Assembly: GCA_028565635.1 (NCBI GenBank)
Contig: JAOXYB010088051.1
Coordinates: forward strand, 1-39,582
Direction of reading: 5' to 3'
DNA length: 39,582 nucleotides
From: Phoronis ovalis
Taxonomy: Eukaryota; Phoronida; Phoronidae
The notes under the pieces were generated by a model, which saw nothing but the letters and a program-made list of their open reading frames with translations, was not told the origin of the DNA and did not search any database. How positions within the stretch are numbered: position 1 is the stretch's first letter; every line of letters starts with the position of its first letter. Of the stretch, positions 12,401 to 23,000 are shown in pieces. Made by a program: the position numbers and the translations under genes.

Positions 12401-15400
12401 TTGACATTTCAACATTGTAATTTACCAATTTAGATCAATTTACATGTGTAGAAATAACTACATGTGTAATAGTGTTAATTATCAAGTGCTGAGGCAACAA
12501 AAACAATTATTAGGTTTACATGTATACTGCATTATTATATTTTTAGGATTTGTATGTAAAAGTGCAAAGTTATGCACTTAATTTATCTATGAATTTCCTG
12601 CATAAGTACATACTCATAGACCTATTTTTTCTATGTTCATAACTGCTTCAGTGAGATGGTTATGGGATTGAAACAATTGAAAGATTTTTTGTAATATTTT
12701 TTACAGTTAGTGAAAGTAAAGATAACTTCACAAAATAATTATAGACCACACCAAAAAGATCAATTGTTTAATGGGCGAAAGTCCTTAAAAACCGATGTAG
12801 TCGCGTTGTTTTTCACTTAAAAAGTGTTTAACGGACGAAATCCCTTAAAAATCCTAGTCTGCCTGCTCTTTTTTTAGTGTTAAAAGAAAAAAATGTTTAA
12901 AAAAAATTAACCAAGATTTGTTGTAATAGGTTCTGACAGCTGTAATGATACATTCAAAAAAAATAAGTTTCAGAAACAATTCTAGAGGTGTGATAATTTT
13001 TGCCTGTTTTATATTTATGATGAATTTTGTCCCTTAAGCTAACCATGTTCTATCAGCAATATTTGTGGAGGCAGATGGTATGCATGATCCAGAATCACAT
13101 GATAATGCATTAACAACATTTGTGCACACTGACCCCTTTTGGTGGACAATACTGCTCAACAAATTAAAAGTTTCTTTTTTCTTTTTTTTGTAGTTTCTGA
13201 GTCCAGTACTGGTGGTTTAGTATTTGGGATTCCTTTGTCAAGATGCATAAGTAATGATGTTGCTCTCAGAAGAAGACGTCTGTCACTGTTACGAGAAAGA
13301 AAGGAAAGTAATGACAAATCTACCTGTACCTCAAGAAGGACTAGATATAGGTATAGACTGGAAATGTATGCTTCAAATTATTTGTAAAATCACAATTTAT
13401 TATATTGCTAAGTAACAATTGCATGTGATATTAGAATTTGCCATCTGGCCTAAGGATGCAATTGATTTTACCATCCACCTCAATAGTAACGTATTGTCTT
13501 CTTGTACATAGACTAACTCTGCGGAAAATTCGGTTCAGACACAAATAAAGATAATCATGTCTCATGCTTACTCCCAATTTTTCGTGCAGTCTTAACCAAT
13601 TGACTTTTATGTGAACTCTAATAGACCACCTGGTGGAATTAGTGACAAATACACAAGAAACTGGCCAACTTGCCATGCTTGGATATAATCCCCTCAATTT
13701 CGGGAAAAAGAATGACGTTTTCAAATTGTGATTTCTCTCACTTTGTGCGAAATAATACCTACCTCCAAATAGAGATGGCCAATAGAAGAGGAAAAGAGAG
13801 AAAAGCTTATTAATATGCTCGCCGGATCTATATTCAGCATATGCAATTGTTACCATGCTGCAATTGGCTATCTAATGCCAATTTTGTTTTCTGCCAAAAG
13901 TCCAAGATAAAGAAGTTTGAGTTAACTTATTACAAATGTAACAAAGTCACATATCGTGATGAGATTAAAACACTTGTATTTAATTTTACAGAAAATCAAG
14001 TAGTGATTCATTTAGCTCAGGTGATAACTTGGAACACAATGGGAACATTTCTAACGATGATGCTTTGGCTTCTAAACATGTGAGTATGCATAGAAGCATT
14101 ATGATTATATAGTTGTTTCAGTATTGATAAATGAATACTGTCGATCATCTTTATAGTGACAAATCATGTTTAAGATAATTTCTGCTAAAGGGAACAGGTA
14201 AATGGGAACTATGTAAAATATAAGTTTTTCTCCAAATACAATTTTAATTAGTTCCTTGTTTGGACACTGTTTTGATGATCTCCTCACATCAACAACACTG
14301 GGGTGAAATTCAAAAAGTGCACTAAGAAACTGTTAAAATTACGTGGTATTGTTATTTTGCTACAAGAGTAAAGCACATTTGAAGTACAAAATGATATGAA
14401 TAATTTTAATATAACTGTATACAAATAGGCAGTAAGGTTACAATTAATTTTACCATCCACTTCATTAGGAAAAAAAAAACGCTTCTGTAATATTTAGCCT
14501 AATGCTTTTTGAAAATTTTTATTCCATTACATGAAGACAGCTAATTATTCATGCAGCATATAGCCAGTTTTAAAACCTGTTTGCTTTTGCTGACTGAAGA
14601 CAACATGGTGGAAGTTTTTGAAATCACATACAAGAAACTTGCAATGCGTCCCTCACAACCCTTCCTCCATTAGCAGTAACTGTTATAACCAACTCACAGA
14701 ATGGAAACAGCAGAAAAAGAAAGGATATGTCCATTAATATGCCGTTACATCACAAATGGATTTTCTATTTGGTTACTTTTTGGCATTCTTTTAAAAGCAG
14801 TGTTATTCTTTTTATTCACAGAGGAATATGAGTTCTGATTCCTTGCTGTCTGACTCGGATACCACGACAAGCATAGTTGAGGCTCTCTCTTTACAAAGTC
14901 CAGTCAGTACACTAAAACGAAGACAAAGTTTAACTCCATTACAACCTCAAATACCCCATGTAGTGAAATGTTGCTTTCAACATTTAAAAACCCATGGTAA
15001 GTACCATTATAGGACCTTACTAAAAAATTATAAAGTACAGTGACTTTTACAGCTTTTATAAAAGACATCAACCATATGGACCTTTAAATCAACATAAGTT
15101 GAAATAAATAGCTACACATCTGGCTGTCTAGACTCCACCTTAACTTTCAATTACATATTTATCCATATCTTATTATACCCTTATCACTTCAATATATTAC
15201 AAGCATACAAGAGCATACTATTTCTGGCCTGTCATCAACTTTAATGTTCTTTGTATTAGAAGAAGAATAAAGAGTTCATTATCTTTACACTGTCTCGTAC
15301 TTTTTGTACTTTAGGTCTGCAGACATTAGGAATCTTTCGAGTTTGTAGTTCCAAGAAAAGAACAAAACAGCTAAGAGATGAGTTTGATACTGGAAAAGAT

Positions 15401-18227
15401 GTCAAACTTACATCGGAGCATAACCCACATGATGTTGGCGCTTTATTGAAAGAATTTTTTCGAGATTTACCAGAACCTCTTCTCACCAGAGATCTCTATT
15501 CTGCTTATGTTGCAACTAGAAGTAAGTATACACATGGTCCGAGGTACCATCTAATAAATTACTACTATTATATAGAAATATGCTCAACCCTGAATTTGGC
15601 AAGGCGATATTCGCAAGAAAATATGAGATACGTGGAATGCAATGATGTATATACTAAGGAACAACAGTTACAGTAACTGACAAACTGCAGTATGTTTGTT
15701 GTTATTCGTACAATAATCCATTTTTAAAACAGCAAATCAGCATTCAGTTTTCGCTAGCCTTGTTCAATACTATGATGTTAAAACCTTTGTTCTGTTTTGC
15801 TAATTCTGAATATAATGATTGGTGATCATACCACCTAATTGTATGTTTTTCCCAGGGGAATATCTTTATATTTTTGGCGAGGGTGTCTCACTAATTGTGG
15901 TCTTATGCCTAAAATGTCGAAATATGGGCCCCCAAATGCAAGTTATTTGGAAAATGTTGTGACCAATAATAATTATTCAATGTTCAAAATACTGCTATTT
16001 GTTTTATGCGACATTATATAAACAATTTTCTATGAAAAATTAGATCCATTCTATACCTAAAGGATTTTTGGTCTAAAATAAAACCTATGGTATACTATAG
16101 AAGCCATAAGAGGTACCCCATAATATAATACTACATACTTTAACAAGATTAAAAGTAAATATAATTATTTTTCAGAAATCACAGATTTACATCAACAAAC
16201 TCTTGCCATGCGCTGCTTGATCTCTTTATTACCTGTACCAAATCGGGATACGTTACAATCATTACTTAACTTTCTGTCAACAGTCTGTGAACATTCCAAT
16301 GATACATATGATGATTATGGGGAAGAGGTAAGACGCATAATGCAGAAAAAGTAATCGTGACAAACATATATGTGCTATTTTACAAGCAGGCTGCTTATAT
16401 GCTGCATTTTATTTACAAAATCAGGAAAATATTAAGTAAATGGTGCTCCAGGTAGACTCCCATGTAGCTCTTGTGTGTACCTAAATTCATGATAATACCC
16501 AATTTTAGATTCCTGGCAACAAAATGGACTCTCACAATCTTGCAACATTGTTTGGACCAAATTTACTGCACAAAGCCAAAAGTGGTGTGGATTTTCAAGT
16601 GGAGTCTGTAGAGAGAGCTGAAGAACGTAAAGAAGTTATTGAAGTGATACAAGACATGGTGGAACTACAAAAAGAACTTTTTGCAGTAAGAGGCTAAAAC
16701 TACTATTCACAATTATGTTAGTGTTCATCAAAAATAGTCATACAATCCAAGAAATATTAAATGTATTTATTACGTGGTACGTCTTAGGTAATGTCAGCAT
16801 TATTTAGTTTTGCAAACACGTTGTACCTACATTTATACAACTTTACCCTTTTCAGTAAAGTATATATATAATTATATAGCGACAACAATAACCCAAGGTT
16901 TTGTGGTTATTAGCACGACTATCTGCTAAGTGGATCAAGTTATAGCACAGTTAATAGTTGTGCCAATTAACAAAAGTATTTTTGAAAAATATCTATTTCT
17001 TTTTCATCACTTTCTAGGTACCAGCTGAAGTGCACAATGAAATGATAAAATTGATGATGGAAATGGATCCTGACAGTTTGGATTATTTACTTAAAGCAAA
17101 ATCAGGGTAGGTCACTGTACATAGAAAATAATATGTCTGAAATTTAATTGACTTTTATTATCAACTCTACAATGGATATCAACTTTTCAGATTGAGTAAG
17201 TAAAATGATTCGCACACCATATTTTTGTGGTTTGACCAATCTGCATCCAGTAGTTCTATACTCGATATGTGCACCTGCTTACCACTGTGACCAGAGTTTA
17301 TGCTACAGAGTTAAAAGCAGTCACATTTTTTCCAGAATTGAAGCAGATCCAGACAGCTGTATATTAGATGACAGTGATTCATCTTCAATACCACAATCAC
17401 CTAGCAGTGACACAGTTGACTCGATGGTACGACCACGTACTGTGAATGAGGCTCGTGCATTCAGAGAACGACACAAATATCGTACATCGGAGTATTTATC
17501 AGGATCAGACACTGGAGGTGGATCTCAGACATATTTGCATGTACCAAGTGTCATGAGTGGAGGGAGTTCCAGCAGTATGAGTGAAGATTTCCCAACATCT
17601 CCAACTAAGACCAAAACAAGTCCACGATCTCGTAGGCTAGGTATTCTCCAGACCCCACATTTAAAAATAACATCAACAAGTGACGATGTTTTCGTATCAG
17701 ATTCTGATACAGACAGACAGAATAGTCTAAAAGGAGCAAGAAGCCGGGAATCCAGTACAAGTAGTGTGTATGCTGTCACTCCATCTAGTACTAGTCCAAT
17801 GAAAACGGACTCAGATCCGCCATGGAATTTCACAACTGTAACATCGTCTGATAGGAGAGGTTCATCAAGTTTATCACCATCTGACAATAGGAGATGTTCT
17901 TCTGGAACACTTTCAAAATCAAGCAATGGTAAAGACAGATGTAGTTCGTATTTGGGTATAGACTCTCCGACAGTGAAATTAAGAGATAATTCTCCTTCCC
18001 CATCGAGAAGTCGATCTCCTATACCTTACAGAAAAGAATTAGATATAACCCCAGACAGTCGTAGAAGCAGTATAACTTCAACATCATCACAACAACGCCC
18101 TCTGGTGGCACCTTCAGCTTTACCTCCATCTCCACATGGACAATTTCAACAAAATCGTTGGCAACACTGGGAAAAAATAACCTCCGAAACTAAAGAAAGC
18201 AACTGTGAGCAAGAGACACTAGTATAA
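2463..18227 (+). CDS. ARHGAP6: Rho GTPase-activating protein, ARHGAP6 type (12 coding exons)
   Basis: Predicted GAP that speeds GTP hydrolysis by Rho-family GTPases at the actin cytoskeleton. Coding exons: 2463-3477, 3959-4065, 6720-6876, 7083-7214, 13194-13350, 13992-14079, 14822-14996, 15315-15521, 16176-16327, 16509-16685, 17018-17106, 17336-18227. All introns are GT-AG, phases agree throughout, and the sum is 3348 nt (1115 residues plus stop). The RhoGAP domain spans roughly residues 590-785, with arginine finger R619 in GIFRV, K656 and R660 in [15 protein letters not shown], and N748 in FGPNLL. The family-specific block GRRILPK...[21 protein letters not shown] precedes it. The Ser-rich tail ends RWQHWE...ETLV, like vertebrate ARHGAP6, with T at -2 and V at 0 as in a class I PDZ ligand. 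ATG 2463 is the first in its frame after a stop at 2343. Vertebrate ARHGAP36 is a paralogue, but the arginine finger and tail favour ARHGAP6. Confidence 0.93.
3959..4065 (+). CDS. ARHGAP6: ARHGAP6 exon 2
   Basis: A TTTTGCAG acceptor and GAG|GTATGT donor bound 107 nt encoding [17 protein letters not shown]... to SLWREE, the Lys/Arg-rich segment that precedes the Trp-containing block in ARHGAP6 proteins. It enters in phase 1 and leaves in phase 0. Confidence 0.88.
6450..6532 (+). tRNA. tRNA-Ser (anticodon UGA)
   Basis: Full cloverleaf. Acceptor arm GCTGTGA pairs with TCGCAGC with one G-T wobble, followed by discriminator G. The anticodon loop CTTGAAA has TGA at 6483-6485 between GTTGGA and TCCAAT. 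The long variable arm is typical of serine tRNAs. The internal A box (TGGCCGAGTGG, 6457-6467) and B box (GGTTCGAATCC, 6511-6521) match consensus. No intron is present and CCA is not encoded, as usual for eukaryotic nuclear tRNA genes. It lies inside ARHGAP6 intron 2 on the sense strand and should be transcribed independently by Pol III. Confidence 0.96.
6538..6542 (+). terminator. Pol III T-tract terminator
   Basis: A run of five T residues six bases after the tRNA-Ser 3' end is the expected Pol III stop signal. Confidence 0.8.
6720..6876 (+). CDS. ARHGAP6: ARHGAP6 exon 3
   Basis: Acceptor TTTTAG and donor AAAG|GTAAGT. Encodes [20 protein letters not shown] and continues to LGCPIVIPK (residues 375-426), the conserved pre-GAP module of ARHGAP6/36. 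It enters in phase 0 and leaves in phase 1. Confidence 0.93.
7083..7214 (+). CDS. ARHGAP6: ARHGAP6 exon 4
   Basis: Acceptor TTTGTAG and donor AGAA|GTGAGT. Encodes a Lys/Arg-rich linker ([19 protein letters not shown]...KDKENR) of residues about 427-470. Phase 1 in and out. Confidence 0.88.
8179..8232. repeat. 29-bp tandem duplication
   Basis: GCATAGCCTATGTT is repeated with a period of 29 bp, followed in both copies by a C or A, then ACTGTTAT and similar sequence. It is a local two-copy duplication inside ARHGAP6 intron 4. Confidence 0.8.
9514..9790. mobile_element. Foldback MITE-like element
   Basis: The two halves are imperfect reverse complements. Left arm TTTCGTTTGTGAAGTC... and GAGAACATTAGTTA pair with right-arm sequence reading, in reverse complement, TTTCGTTTTTGATGTC and GAGGACATTAGTTA. 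Inner arms CATTAGCTTGACCC and GCATTAGCTTGAGCC also pair, and the centre is near 9633. It contains no ORF, and the right arm is longer by an insertion. This fits a non-autonomous foldback transposon. I cannot define a target-site duplication. Confidence 0.72.
12765..12855. repeat. Diverged 60-bp tandem duplication
   Basis: TGTTTAATGGGCGAAAGTCC and TGTTTAACGGACGAAATCCC, each followed by TTAAAAA, start at 12765 and 12825. This is a local duplication, with no coding sense seen. Confidence 0.7.
13194..13350 (+). CDS. ARHGAP6: ARHGAP6 exon 5
   Basis: A long T-rich tract ending TTTTTGTAG precedes the exon; the donor follows TATAG (TATAG|GTATAG). Encodes [20 protein letters not shown] and the basic stretch [14 protein letters not shown], matching the FGVPLSQVI block upstream of the GAP domain in ARHGAP6. 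Phase 1 in, phase 2 out. Confidence 0.9.
13431..13870 (-). repeat. Repeat copy A with 141-codon minus-strand ORF
   Basis: First of three diverged copies of a dispersed repeat in this window, lying in ARHGAP6 intron 5. Shared landmarks with the copy at 39.2 kb, read on the plus strand, are TCAATAGTAAC(A/G)TATTGTC, ACAAATAAAGATAATCATGT, TTAACCAAT and AATTGGCTAT. The minus strand is open from 13856 to 13431 (141 codons) and includes [13 protein letters not shown] and [14 protein letters not shown]. Related words, broken by stops, appear in the third copy. It is either a lineage-specific gene fragment or a mobile element with coding capacity. I do not recognise the protein. Confidence 0.65.
13992..14079 (+). 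CDS. ARHGAP6: ARHGAP6 exon 6
   Basis: Acceptor TTTTACAG and donor CAT|GTGAGT. An 88-nt exon encoding a Ser/Asn/Asp-rich linker ([18 protein letters not shown]...) of residues about 523-552. Phase 2 in, phase 0 out. Confidence 0.85.
14430..14755 (-). repeat. Repeat copy B (degenerate)
   Basis: Second, more decayed copy of the repeat at 13431-13870, in the next ARHGAP6 intron. Shared words are TTTTACCATCCAC, then an ACATGGTGGAAG/ACCTGGTGGAAT pair, ACAAGAAACT and ATTAATATG. On the minus strand a short frame starts [16 protein letters not shown] near the distal end. Stops break any longer frame. Confidence 0.55.
14822..14996 (+). CDS. ARHGAP6: ARHGAP6 exon 7 (start of RhoGAP domain)
   Basis: Acceptor TTATTCACAG and donor CATG|GTAAGT. 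Encodes the Ser-rich [10 protein letters not shown] linker and then [16 protein letters not shown], the first helix of the RhoGAP fold (residues 553-610). Phase 0 in, phase 1 out. Confidence 0.92.
15315..15521 (+). CDS. ARHGAP6: ARHGAP6 exon 8 (catalytic RhoGAP core)
   Basis: Acceptor GTACTTTAG and donor AGAA|GTAAGT. Encodes [20 protein letters not shown] with arginine finger R619, and [20 protein letters not shown] with conserved K656 and R660. Phase 1 in and out. The nearby in-frame extension past 15521 is intron read-through. Confidence 0.95.
16176..16327 (+). CDS. ARHGAP6: ARHGAP6 exon 9
   Basis: Acceptor TTTTTCAG and donor GAG|GTAAGA. Encodes [20 protein letters not shown] and [20 protein letters not shown] of the RhoGAP helical core (residues 680-730). 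Confidence 0.94.
16509..16685 (+). CDS. ARHGAP6: ARHGAP6 exon 10
   Basis: Acceptor CAATTTTAG and donor GCA|GTAAGA. Encodes [19 protein letters not shown] with the conserved Asn (N748) that contacts the GTPase, then a charged helix closing the RhoGAP domain (residues 731-789). Phase 0 at both ends. Confidence 0.95.
17018..17106 (+). CDS. ARHGAP6: ARHGAP6 exon 11
   Basis: Acceptor CTTTCTAG and donor CAGG|GTAGGT. Encodes [20 protein letters not shown] and LDYLLKAKS, matching the MVPPDLQNEV...DPDVVDYLL block just after the GAP domain in ARHGAP6. Phase 0 in, phase 2 out. Confidence 0.92.
17336..18227 (+). CDS. ARHGAP6: ARHGAP6 exon 12 (C-terminal tail and stop)
   Basis: Acceptor TTTTTTCCAG, stop TAA at 18225-18227. 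Encodes a 297-residue Ser/Thr/Pro-rich, probably disordered tail with many SP/TP sites ([23 protein letters not shown]), ending [10 protein letters not shown]...ETLV. The end matches the vertebrate ARHGAP6 C-terminus (RWQIWE...ETLV). The open frame extends upstream to 17205, but that part lacks family similarity and is intronic. Confidence 0.92.
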
Positions 18228-19549
18228 TAATTATGAATTATTAAATTATATATTAATTGTTTTGTATGTTGTGTAGATCAGTGCTACCTTCCAGCTGTCA
18301 TAAAACTACGAGGTAGTAGGTTTCATTACGTAATTTATACTTTTGTTGTAAAAAGATGCTTACAAAAGAGTGAATTTCACCAGTGAAAGAGTGGGGAGTA
18401 GGCAGGTATGATAGACAAGTATTACCTCAAAAGATTTAAATTGTATGTTGACAGTAGTTTCTGTCGTACATTTGAGCAGACCTATTATCTTAATATAATA
18501 GGTGGCGTTAGTTGTCACAAATCCATCTTCCATTTTGTACATGGAACACAGGAGCATATAAAGAACTGCACAATTGTTCATTACGAAACATGGAATTGTG
18601 CGTTTGACTGGATTTTTGATCATCAGAGCCACCTAGTCTACTATGTTAAACATTTAAACACCTTGAATATAGCTCAATGATGCACCCAAGCTTCAATTTT
18701 AATATTTTTAATATTAATAACACCAATTTTCAAAATGCCACCTGTAAATATACATTTCGGCATGAATTAAAGATGTTGTTTGTATATTTTGGAAAATTAA
18801 TGGATAGTTCACCATATATATATTTTGTATAGATTTAGTGGGCTCAGCGGGGCAGTATTTATTATGTCTACTACAGTGTTATAACATGTTGTATAATATT
18901 CAGAATGTTGTGTGGTTTTCTGAATTAATTTAGACTTCAATACCAAATATTTCTCAAAAATGGCAAAGATAATATACAAGATAATTTTATAACATAATTT
19001 CTAATAACTGAATGGAAATGGGATGTCTGATGAATAGCGTACACTTTAATTTGAAAGATGTATGCACACACACACAGAAAAGAATGTTCTACCATGTAGC
19101 AACTTTTACAAAAAGAATGTAAAAATAAATTTAATTTATAATTTATTTATGCTTGTGATATTTTACTGATGTTTCAATGATAAATGCATGTCACTGAAAC
19201 ATTCCTTTCTTAGTGCCAATGTTCTGTTTTCACCATTAATTAGAACATTAAAATAAAAGTTTCTTAACATCTCCACTGTCTCAAGTTATGATGACTGCTC
19301 TCGTCATTTACAACTAATGTTCCATACAAGTATATTCTGTGGTGAAATAATAGCAAATACGAACAGGTTTTGTCAGAGATCTCCACATAACATTGTTTAC
19401 TTACCACAAGAAAAATCATAATTTAAACTAACCCTCGTAATATACATATGTAAAATGTTAGTAATCACATGTGGTTTGCATCCATGTTAAATGTAAACAC
19501 CATGTACAGGGTATAACATTATGTTTGTTGATAGTTAGCTAGGAATCCT
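18228..19549. other. Convergent intergenic region: 3' UTRs of ARHGAP6 and RARS1
   Basis: About 1.3 kb between two converging stop codons. Plus-strand AATAAA hexamers at 19124-19129 and 19252-19257 could end ARHGAP6 transcripts. TTTATT at about 19142-19147 is a minus-strand AATAAA that could serve RARS1, so the 3' ends may overlap. Overlapping short ORFs on both strands near 18360-18680 have no protein-like character. Confidence 0.6.
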
Positions 19550-19659
19550 CTACATCTTAGCTACAGGCGTGATACCAAGAATCTTGAAACCAGTGGCAAA
19601 AATTTTGGCCGTTGCTTCACAGAGGATTAGACGGCTCATATTGATCTTGATGATTTCGC
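19550..19659 (-). CDS. RARS1: RARS1 last exon
   Basis: Encodes [20 protein letters not shown] then [16 protein letters not shown] and a TAG stop (19550-19552). Acceptor TTCCTTTTAG lies just above 19659. It completes a glycine codon begun in the preceding exon. Confidence 0.95.
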
Positions 19660-19980
19660 CTAAAAGGAAGAAAAACAAATAACACATCACCAGAGAGATA
19701 CATAAAAGATTCCTTCTCCAGAAATTCAGAAAAAATATGACAATAATATGTAGAAATTTACAATATATAATTTGTACCCTTCAAAATTAGCTGCTTATAA
19801 ACTGTGTAACAATACCTGTTTTTCTGTCTTTTTCCACGCAGTAACAAGCATCATAAAATTCGGTGAAGGCACCGCTCAGCTCATAAATGTAATCACATAA
19901 ACTGTGCACTAACAAATCATCCACCATCTTGAGGATAACATCCGGAAATCTAAATAACGATAATAATTATTACGAATAGA

Positions 19981-20035
<55 letters not shown>

Positions 20036-23000
20036 TTAAAACTCTTCATATTATAAAAGTCTGGACTTGTTCGAATTATTCCCTCTAAAATGAGAAAATA
20101 CAATTTCCTATATTAAGAATCGATGACTTACTGTTTTATTTACTTTTTGGCCTAGCATATTCTTATATTTTAGGTCAAAGGAAATCATATTCTAATCAAG
20201 GTGCTCGTAGTATAGGTGACAACAACTACTCCATTTGGTTTAATAGTACAAGTATAATTTATTACATCAATAACAAGGCCTAAACAAAAAAAAGATGCGT
20301 TTCAGGGAACAGGCTGAAAAATATTAGTTAGGGTAGGTAGGGATTTTTTTAAAACTTTTTTTTTGACCATGCTACGAGGCCTTGGATATATATGGATTCT
20401 GGCGGCTGCTCTGTCTGCACGTCGCAAGACTGGATATTTGGGACCGAATTGCGACATCACCTCTCATGTGGTGATCTTGTACAAATCTGTTGTCCATAGT
20501 TCCTCTGGATTCAATGCCATTGATAATGCAACGTACGAGTTTGCTGTACATGAATATTCGCATATCTTCGAATGTAGAAGAGGAATCGATGACTTTAAAT
20601 TCTCTAATCTCTTGTGTGGAATGGTTTTTGCAAGATCTTCGTATCATTGAGATGACGGACGTTTCCCTGCTGGTCGGTTTCATTGGGTAGAAACGCCCGT
20701 CATCATAATATTCTTGTGATGGCTTGGAATACATGTCTGATTTTAAAAATGCTTGATTAAGCAAGACGGCAACATGAGATGAATTGGCAAATGAGCTTTC
20801 AGTATTTCGTTTGCTCTGTAACATTTTTGTACACGACACTCGCCAAACAGAACAACATGTGGTCATATGATATATTAACATTAAATCAAAACAAGCTGCA
20901 ATAAAATAAAATTAGGCTCGGCAGCTGCCTGCTAGGTAGGGTCGGGTTCCCTGAAACACACCATTTTTTTAAGGCCAAATAACTCCAATAATGAACGGTA
21001 CAATAAAAATACTAACATTATATTTACTTCACATTTTTCATATATTATAGCAATGTTTAATTGTAGAATGAAAAGAAGGACCTTTCTAACTGTCCATTTA
21101 ATTCGCTAAAGTCTGCATTTTGTATACCAACTGTCGTCACACACTGCAAATTTGTGTTCTGGCTTAAGAAGTTACATTCATATTTATTAATGAGAAATGC
21201 AGAACTGCTGGTGGGGTATTATTATACAGGGTAATTACAGAATATAATTCTGGATAATTTTACTGTCCTGCTTATGATTGATTACATTAATCACATCAAA
21301 GCGAAGCAATCTATTTGTTGACACGAACTATAATAAGCTGTACATTGTGTATCATACAGATACAACACCGGAGGTTAAAAGACGCATGACTTACCTAGTA
21401 ATACATTTTGCCAGTTTCCACTCTTTTTCATGAGACAGGTCAACAGATGCTGCCTTTATTGATGCTTCACAGAGCTGATCAGATGACACATTGGCCAGAC
21501 GAGCAATGGAACAGATTCTCATATAGGCATACAATAGGTAGGCAGCAGTATTACCTTTATCATCCAACATCTAGAATGTATATACATAACTGACTATTTG
21601 CGAGAGTGGTGGAGCCACTAGTGATTGTTTCCAGAATGGCATGCTTTGTGAATGAACTATCTGACAGCTTTATGCAAACTCACATAAGTCTTTCACAACA
21701 TGCAGTATCAGGGAATGTTTGGGTTTGTGATTGGTTGTTCCATGAAGTGCAAGTAAATGGTCTTTTAAGTGCATTTATTTAATATCTGTCTGCTACTGTT
21801 CTTAATGCAGTCCTTATAGTTATGAGCTTTAATCTAGTGGCATGTTTAACCAAATATTAAAATAATATCATAAACAATGCAAATGCAAATGACCTAAGCA
21901 CCTCTCTTGATTGGCTACTAAACTTTTTGTTCAAGTGTCGATCTCACAGTTAGCATCTTAACTTAAAGCAAATAAATGGTATAACTTTAGACTGTAATGA
22001 TACAATAGCGCTGATAACTTTCCCATAAACTGGAATTCTAACAAAGCATACGGATTCATACCGACACATACTGTAGTTATCAATAGACCAGATGGAATAC
22101 ATTGGCACAGCCACTACAACAATGACATTCTGTTAAATTGCTTTCCTGACAAGTTTTCTGGCAAAGGTAAGAATCTTTATTTGTATGACTACTATACTAT
22201 TAAAACAACTGATCATTTCATTTTAAATAGTGACAAAAAATCAATCACCTTATCAAAAGAAAAGACATAATCATTCAGTCTGTTGTGCGACAGATCAGCA
22301 TATTTAATACACCCATACGCAACTGCTTCCTGGGCAGCCTTAAATTCTTCTGGTGTTAAAACCTGAAATTAAGAGAACATGAAGCAAAGCCAATTTCAGA
22401 GAATGAAACACAATGAGGGACTTCAGAATACTGTATGCTCCACTGGATGCCTGGGGGTACTCAATAGTTTTTTTAATATGGGGCTGTGCCGTGGAATCCA
22501 ATCCAAAATTTTAGCTTGCGGTAGCAAACCCAATCCAAATTTTTTGAAATATAAGGGTAGCAATCCACATTTTGTGAAATATAAGGGTAGCAATCCAAAA
22601 TTTTAAAATATTTGAGTAGCAGTCCATTTTTACGCAAACTGACTGATACAAACCAAATTCCAAAAATCATTTTATAGATACAAACCTAAAATTAATCCAA
22701 ATTATTTGCTGTAAGCAGGGGGTAGCAATCCAAATTTTTGAATTTCTTTACGGTAGCAATCCAAAAAAATCAGTAAGAAGTATACAATCCAAATCCAAAA
22801 TGTTCAACTGAGCTGCACACCCCAACCAAAAAATACCTTGAGTAACCCCCCGGGACTGGATGTCACTACTAGGTCTACTAAGTCTCAGGCATTTTCAGTT
22901 CAGATTAAACATTTACAGGTCCTATAGTGAGACAATCAAATATCAAGTATCAAGTATAGAATCACATGCAGGCAGTACGATATCTGCTGCCACCTACTGC

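Larger units (their letters stand above)
7215..13193 (+). other. ARHGAP6 intron 4 (about 6 kb)
   Basis: The longest intron of the gene. It contains a 29-bp direct duplication (8179-8232), a foldback MITE-like element (9514-9790) and a diverged 60-bp duplication (12765-12855). Several stretches rich in TAAT/ATTA and ATGCAT-type motifs (for example 9880-9970 and 11260-11420) could be regulatory, but nothing in the sequence alone proves it. No coding exon was recognised. Confidence 0.7.
20277..20976. mobile_element. Non-autonomous DNA element with GGCC termini, about 700 bp
   Basis: Imperfect inverted termini: GGCCT then an A-rich run then GCGTTTCAGGGAAC on the left, and in reverse complement on the right GGCCTTAAAAAAATGGTGTG then TTTCAGGGAACCC. 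AATAAC flanks both ends (near 20270 and 20979) and may be a target-site duplication. The interior is visibly more GC-rich than the surrounding RARS1 intron, holds a 169-codon minus-strand ORF and contains a strong hairpin at 20651-20704. No transposase was recognised. Confidence 0.7.

Noticed and set aside
17205-17335. In-frame N-terminal extension of the last ARHGAP6 exon
   Set aside because: A strong TTTTTTCCAG acceptor ends at 17335 and phase matches exon 11 exactly. The upstream residues have no similarity to the family.
18360-18680. Overlapping 90-codon ORFs on both strands after ARHGAP6
   Set aside because: Chance open frames in the 3' UTR region; neither has protein-like features.
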